Below the pieces are notes generated by a model that saw nothing but the letters and a program-made list of their open reading frames with translations, was not told the DNA's origin and ran no database searches. Position numbers and translations under genes: made by a program. Shown here one piece after another: positions 5,929 to 8,967 of a stretch of DNA of 8,967 nt. Each line of letters starts with the position of its first letter. Position 1 is the first letter of the stretch. Source of the DNA: Chloroflexota bacterium (GTDB lineage Bacteria; Chloroflexota; Dehalococcoidia; Lucifugimonadales; Australimonadaceae); contig JAPOOH010000260.1 in the NCBI GenBank assembly GCA_026713505.1, positions 1 to 8,967 on the forward strand, in the 5' to 3' direction.

Positions 5929-6393
5929 CTACGGCACCTGCGCGGGGCGGCCACCGGCGGGCCAGGGATTGTGGAACGTGATGCCGGAAGTGATGTATGC
6001 ACCTTCTTCATCCGCGCCGGTGAAGTCCTTGAGTATCTGCGTGATCCTCACATCCATTGTAGCGAAGTACTCGGATGCACCCGCGAGGTGGCGGGGTATC
6101 TCCTTCGCCGTGCCCTTCACGTAGTAGGTGAAGCGCTCGTCGACGAACGCGAGCGTGATCCTGCCGTTCTCACGCATGTTCCGGGTGGTGGTGCTGCCGT
6201 TGTAAGTGACGACGCGGATGGTGTTCGGGGCCCGCGCTCCGACCTCCCGGAAGGAGAGCAGGGCAGGGTGCGGCCAATCGTTCTCATCCGCGGTGACGAT
6301 GAGGACGGCTCGTCCGCGCTCGACGGTCACGTCCTCGTTCCAGAGGGCATCGAACAGGTCCGGGGGTAGTTCTCTGCCGATATCGTCCGACAT
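5929..6393 (-). CDS. Pyridoxamine 5'-phosphate oxidase-like flavin-binding protein
   Basis: The 154-aa cytoplasmic protein has the FMN-binding split-barrel pattern: RGRAVLIVTADENDWPHPAL (27-45), then TIRVVTYNGSTTTRNMRENG (58-77), RITLAFVD and YYVKGTAKEI (90-99). 'S-T-T-x-R-N-x-x-x-N' followed by two strands is typical of family members that bind FMN or F420-like cofactors. The family includes true PNPOx, haem-degrading enzymes and many uncharacterised reductases, so the substrate cannot be named. The gene starts 17 nt after the ubiX stop and ends 4 nt before the lipoprotein start, so it is surely cotranscribed. UbiX needs reduced FMN, which makes a flavin-reducing or flavin-handling role attractive, but this rests on context alone. 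The family call is good; the reaction is unknown. Confidence 0.85.
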   Translation of the reverse strand: MSDDIGRELPPDLFDALWNEDVTVERGRAVLIVTADENDWPHPALLSFREVGARAPNTIRVVTYNGSTTTRNMRENGRITLAFVDERFTYYVKGTAKEIPRHLAGASEYFATMDVRITQILKDFTGADEEGAYITSGITFHNPWPAGGRPAQVP

Positions 6394-6409
6394 GGCGCGC
6401 CCCCGTTCT

Positions 6410-6997
6410 CTACTCGTAGTCGCCGGAGGGGTCCTTGCCCTCCCAGCGCTTGAACTGGGTGTTCTCGATGCCGAGCAGATCCAGCACCTTGCCCACGGTG
6501 TGGTTCACGATGTCGTCTATCGTCTGCGGGCCGGAGTAGAAGCCTGGGGTGGGGGGCAGGATGACGCCGCCCATGTCAGTGACGGCGAGCATGTTGAGCA
6601 GGTGTCCGCGGTGGAGGGGAGTCTCCCGCGCGACAACAACGAGGCGTCGGCGCTCCTTGAGGCAGACGTCCGCGGCGCGGGTGATGAGGTCGTTGTTGTA
6701 GGAGTGCGCGATGCCCGCGAGCGTCTTCATGGAGCACGGCACAACCACCATGCCGTCCGTCTTGAATGAGCCGCTGGAGACGCTGGCGGCCATGTTTCGC
6801 GGGTCGTGCACAACGTCCGCCATGGCCTTGATGTCGTCTATCGGCCACTGCGGCGCCTCGTACCGGATGGAGAGGTGTGCGCCTTCCGAGAGGATGAGGT
6901 GCGTCTCCACGTCCGGCATGTTGCTGAGCGCGCGCAGCGTATAGATGCCATAGATGGGAGCGGACGAGCCGCTGATGCCGACGATGATCCTTCGCAT
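6410..6997 (-). CDS. ubiX: Flavin prenyltransferase UbiX (prenyl-FMN synthase)
   Basis: The 195-aa protein attaches a dimethylallyl group to reduced FMN, making the prenyl-FMN cofactor needed by UbiD decarboxylases. The N-terminal flavin-binding loop GISGSSAPIYG is at residues 7-17. The diagnostic block runs from VVVPCSMKTLAGIA (84-97) through ITRAADVCLKERR to VVARETPL (121-128). Aligned by motif to the characterised Pseudomonas enzyme, the catalytic and phosphate-binding residues are present: R107, K114, R124, E125 and Y154. The C-terminal arginine position is Lys170, a conservative change. Length is normal. ATG 6997 is preceded by GGAAGA at good spacing. It lies directly after a ubiD and so probably supplies cofactor to both UbiDs here. 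A role in ubiquinone synthesis is not implied by the name. Confidence 0.96.
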   Translation of the reverse strand: MRRIIVGISGSSAPIYGIYTLRALSNMPDVETHLILSEGAHLSIRYEAPQWPIDDIKAMADVVHDPRNMAASVSSGSFKTDGMVVVPCSMKTLAGIAHSYNNDLITRAADVCLKERRRLVVVARETPLHRGHLLNMLAVTDMGGVILPPTPGFYSGPQTIDDIVNHTVGKVLDLLGIENTQFKRWEGKDPSGDYE

Positions 6998-7022
6998 GTT
7001 CTTCCGCGGTGCTTCCCTGCCA

Positions 7023-7057
7023 GCCGGAGGGACGCTCTCACCAGAGCGCCCCCCGGC
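7023..7057 (-). other. Long hairpin in the ubiD-ubiX gap
   Basis: A nearly continuous stem fills the middle of the 68-nt gap. GCCGG (7023-7027) pairs with CCGGC (7053-7057), GGG (7029-7031) with CCC (7049-7051), and CGCTCT (7033-7038) with AGAGCG (7043-7048), around a CACC loop. That is 14 pairs with one mismatch and one bulged base. No T-run follows on the minus strand, so it is more likely an mRNA processing, stability or attenuation element that sets the ubiD:ubiX ratio than a terminator. Confidence 0.6.
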
Positions 7058-7065
7058 CTGTCAGG

Positions 7066-8541
7066 CTAGGGCAGGCCGAACTCGTCCCAGCGCTCGCCGA
7101 CCTTGTCGAGGATCTCCATCGTCGGCTTGGAGGGCGGCGGAACGGGGAACTCTGTTGTCTTGTGCTCGCGGGTGGCGTCGATGCCCATGCCCTGCGAGGG
7201 TGGGATGAAGTCCATCTCGCCGGGGCGTCCCAAGGGCCGCGGCAGGTGAGCGCCCATGTGGACGTGCTGCGAAGGCTCCGCGAACGAAACGATGCGCCAC
7301 CACACGTCGTTCCAGTCGCGCACGTCACAGTCCTCGTCCACGACGACGACCCAGCGGTAGCGGAGGTGGGCGTAGGCCGCGTCGATTATGTCCTTGGCTT
7401 GCCCCTCCTTCTCGATCGCTGCGCGGATGATGATAACGCCGCCCGCGCCGGCATCCGGGAAGTGCACCTCCCTGATGTTCGTGAGCCCCGATTTGCTGAC
7501 GAGCGTCTGCAGGATGGAGCCGGAGCGCATGAGCGGGCGGGGGTAGTCCTCGATGCGTCCGCAGATAAGGCCGAAGTTGATGGGGGCCTTCCTGTGGGTG
7601 ATGGCGTTCACCCGGAAGACGAACACCTCGTAGTTCTTGTTGTAGAAGCCGGAGGACTCGCCGTGCGGGCCGTCGTAGTAACGCTCGCCAGCGAGGATCT
7701 CGCCCTCCAGTATGTACTCGGACTCCGCGGGCACCCAGACGTCGATGGTGTCGCACTTGACGAGATCAACGGGCCGCCCCGCCCACGCGCCGGCGGCCTC
7801 GTACTCGGAGAGGCCGTTGTCATTCTCCGGTACGGCGGTGCCTGCGGCGAGGACGAGAAGCGGGTCCATTCCTATGGCGATGGCGCATGGCGTGTTCTTG
7901 CCCTCCGCCTCGTTCTCCAGGACGTGGACCGCGCCGTTGCGGTCACCGGCTCCGCCGTAGGACGAGCCCCTGGGCGGCGCTGCGCCCACCTTGAAGTCAC
8001 CCTGGATCTTCACGGTGGTGTGGTTGCGGTCGATGATCATGGAGCGGTACTGCCCCATGTTGTGTGCGCCGGTCTTGGGGTCGACGGTCACGACGCCCGC
8101 CGTGGTGGCGATGTAGCGCCCTCCGTCCAGTTCGTGCCAGAGTGGCGTGGGGATCTCACCGAGGTCGACGTCCTCGCCGAAGACCTTCACTTCCTTCACC
8201 GGGCCGTCGTCCACCTTCACGGAGGGGAGGCGGTCCGCCATGCCCTGCTTGACGATGTCGTGCAGCTTCACCCAGTCCTTCGGGCCGTTGAAGGCGATGG
8301 ACAGTTGGTCCAGGGAGTACATGATGTTGGTGACAAGTTGCTTGTCCGGGTTGTCCTTGATGTTCTCGAACAGCAGGCCCGGTCCGGTGCGCACGAGGTC
8401 GCGGTAACTGATGGCGCCGACCTCATAGTCGAGGTCAACCTCGGCTGTGATGCGCTTGAGCAGCCCGCGCTCTTCCAGGCTCATCATGTATGCGCGCATA
8501 CTCTTGTACGAGACGGGGTCTCTCTGCGGTGTCGTGGTCAC
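7066..8541 (-). CDS. UbiD-family prenyl-FMN-dependent (de)carboxylase
   Basis: The 491-aa enzyme is a complete UbiD-family member, which adds or removes CO2 on aromatic, heteroaromatic or alpha,beta-unsaturated acids using prenyl-FMN, Mn2+ and K+. Visible landmarks are HNMGQYRSM (160-168), where N161 and R166 match the metal/cofactor Asn and catalytic Arg; CAIAIGMDPL (219-228); LSEYEAAGAW (244-253) with the metal-binding Glu; ILEGEI (277-282); and YDGPHGESSGFY (289-300). The last holds the second and third acidic catalytic positions, D290 and E295; the first is Glu in fungal Fdc1. The C-terminal part has RYRWVVVVDEDCDVRDW. The GTG start at 8541 is supported by AGGAGGA just upstream. It follows a paralogous ubiD by 68 nt and precedes ubiX. 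The substrate is unknown: the family covers phenolic acids, ubiquinone precursors, furans and anaerobic aromatic carboxylation. Confidence 0.94.
   Translation of the reverse strand: MTTTPQRDPVSYKSMRAYMMSLEERGLLKRITAEVDLDYEVGAISYRDLVRTGPGLLFENIKDNPDKQLVTNIMYSLDQLSIAFNGPKDWVKLHDIVKQGMADRLPSVKVDDGPVKEVKVFGEDVDLGEIPTPLWHELDGGRYIATTAGVVTVDPKTGAHNMGQYRSMIIDRNHTTVKIQGDFKVGAAPPRGSSYGGAGDRNGAVHVLENEAEGKNTPCAIAIGMDPLLVLAAGTAVPENDNGLSEYEAAGAWAGRPVDLVKCDTIDVWVPAESEYILEGEILAGERYYDGPHGESSGFYNKNYEVFVFRVNAITHRKAPINFGLICGRIEDYPRPLMRSGSILQTLVSKSGLTNIREVHFPDAGAGGVIIIRAAIEKEGQAKDIIDAAYAHLRYRWVVVVDEDCDVRDWNDVWWRIVSFAEPSQHVHMGAHLPRPLGRPGEMDFIPPSQGMGIDATREHKTTEFPVPPPSKPTMEILDKVGERWDEFGLP
7291..7386 (-). repeat. DNA repeat shared with the upstream ubiD paralogue (copy 1)
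   Basis: This stretch, encoding the RYRW...DEDC...DWND region, matches 8835-8930 at a constant offset of 1544 with about 12 differences in 96 positions counted by eye. It is the best conserved part of the two tandem ubiD genes. Confidence 0.7.
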
Positions 8542-8609
8542 CTCTCTCCTCCTGTTGTGGCTTTGTCCCCTCTAGGGGTCAGGGTTGGGGGTAACTCCCC
8601 GGGTCCGGT

Positions 8610-8967
8610 CTAACTGAGGCCGAGCTCCTTCCAGCGGCCCGCGACGTGCTCCATCATCTTCATGCTGGGCTGCGCCACGCCGGGGCGCGGGTGCTCGTAT
8701 TCCTTGAATGGGTAGGTGGCGTCGAATGCCATGCCGTAGGTGGGCGGGATGAATTCGACTGCGCCGGGGCCGGGGACCCTGAAGACGTACTCGCGTCCGC
8801 GGTACATGTCGCGGTCCGGCACGACGGACGAGACGATGCGCCAGAGCACGTCGTTCCAGTCGCGCACGTTGCAGTCCTCGTCCACGACGATGACCCAGCG
8901 GTAGCGCATGTGCTCGTACGCGGCGTCGATGATCTGCTTCGGCTGCTCCGGGCTGGTTATCTGCGCA
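8610..8967 (-). CDS. UbiD-family (de)carboxylase, C-terminal fragment cut by the window edge
   Basis: The reading frame enters at the right edge and stops at TAG 8610, giving about 118 C-terminal residues. The visible part, with QIIDAAYEHMRYRWVIVV, DEDCNVRDWND, FIPPTYGMAFDAT and GRWKELGLS, aligns along its length with the C-terminus of the complete UbiD next door, so it is a tandem paralogue. ATG 8909 is internal, not the start: the homologous frame continues unbroken to 8967. Catalytic residues lie outside the window. The region between the shared core and the stop differs clearly (REYVFRVPG versus AHLPRPLG), so the paralogues may differ in substrate or be subunits of one enzyme. Confidence 0.9.
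   Translation of the reverse strand, partial: AQITSPEQPKQIIDAAYEHMRYRWVIVVDEDCNVRDWNDVLWRIVSSVVPDRDMYRGREYVFRVPGPGAVEFIPPTYGMAFDATYPFKEYEHPRPGVAQPSMKMMEHVAGRWKELGLS
8835..8930 (-). repeat. DNA repeat shared with the downstream ubiD paralogue (copy 2)
   Basis: Partner of 7291-7386 (constant offset of 1544, about 12 differences in 96 positions by eye). Recombination between the copies would fuse the two genes and delete about 1.5 kb. Confidence 0.7.

Noticed and set aside
5925..6011. Upstream start for the DUF3179 gene at 6011
   Set aside because: It would overlap the flavin-protein gene by 83 nt and place 29 non-signal residues before an otherwise complete lipoprotein signal peptide.
8567..8600. 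Terminator between the two ubiD genes
   Set aside because: Only stems of 4-5 bp (CCCC/GGGG and GGGG/CCCC) without a T-run; too weak, and a strong ribosome site follows at once.
7009..8613. Long open frame (534 codons) on the plus strand
   Set aside because: It is antisense to ubiD, which has clear motifs. High GC in third codon positions keeps the opposite strand open, and the translation is a Val/Asp/His-rich mix without recognisable domains.

Overview
The window is about 9 kb of GC-rich bacterial DNA with three transcription blocks. No marker gene fixes the organism. Three things fit a Chloroflexota (Dehalococcoidia / SAR202-like) metagenomic genome: the gene mix (DUF3179 lipoprotein, clustered UbiD/UbiX, biotin-dependent acyl-CoA carboxylase), the dispersed-repeat-like intergenic sequence, and GC-rich codon use with GTG starts. 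This assignment is an inference, not a demonstration.

Block 1 (minus strand, 195-1971) holds an acyl-CoA carboxylase carboxyltransferase subunit (PccB/AccD type, 520 aa), followed 34 nt downstream by a 59-aa unrecognised small protein. Positions 1-194 are non-coding and rich in repeats: inverted repeats, a degenerate 24-nt repeat and a G-quadruplex-like tract.

A divergent intergenic region (1972-2291) separates block 1 from block 2. It contains a degenerate array with a period of about 21-22 bp (core CTGTGAGR) and an AT-rich island next to the start of block 2.

Block 2 (plus strand, 2292-4459) is the most unusual part. A divergent sigma-70/ECF-like protein overlaps by four bases (GTGA) with an FtsZ homologue. 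That FtsZ carries an XRE-type helix-turn-helix domain and an acidic linker in front of a complete FtsZ GTPase core. Its C-terminal linker is very short and ends in an FtsZ-tail-like peptide that runs into an amphipathic helix. No ftsA, ftsQ or mur genes are visible nearby. The arrangement suggests a small module linking DNA or promoter binding to a tubulin-like filament.

Block 3 (minus strand, 8967 down to 4524) is a probable operon: 3' end of a UbiD-family decarboxylase (cut by the window edge), a complete UbiD, UbiX (the prenyl-FMN synthase that serves UbiD enzymes), a pyridoxamine-phosphate-oxidase-like flavin protein, and a DUF3179 lipoprotein. The two UbiDs are tandem paralogues. The set points to prenyl-FMN-dependent (de)carboxylation of unsaturated or aromatic acids, substrate unknown. 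Blocks 2 and 3 converge on a hairpin at about 4467-4507.
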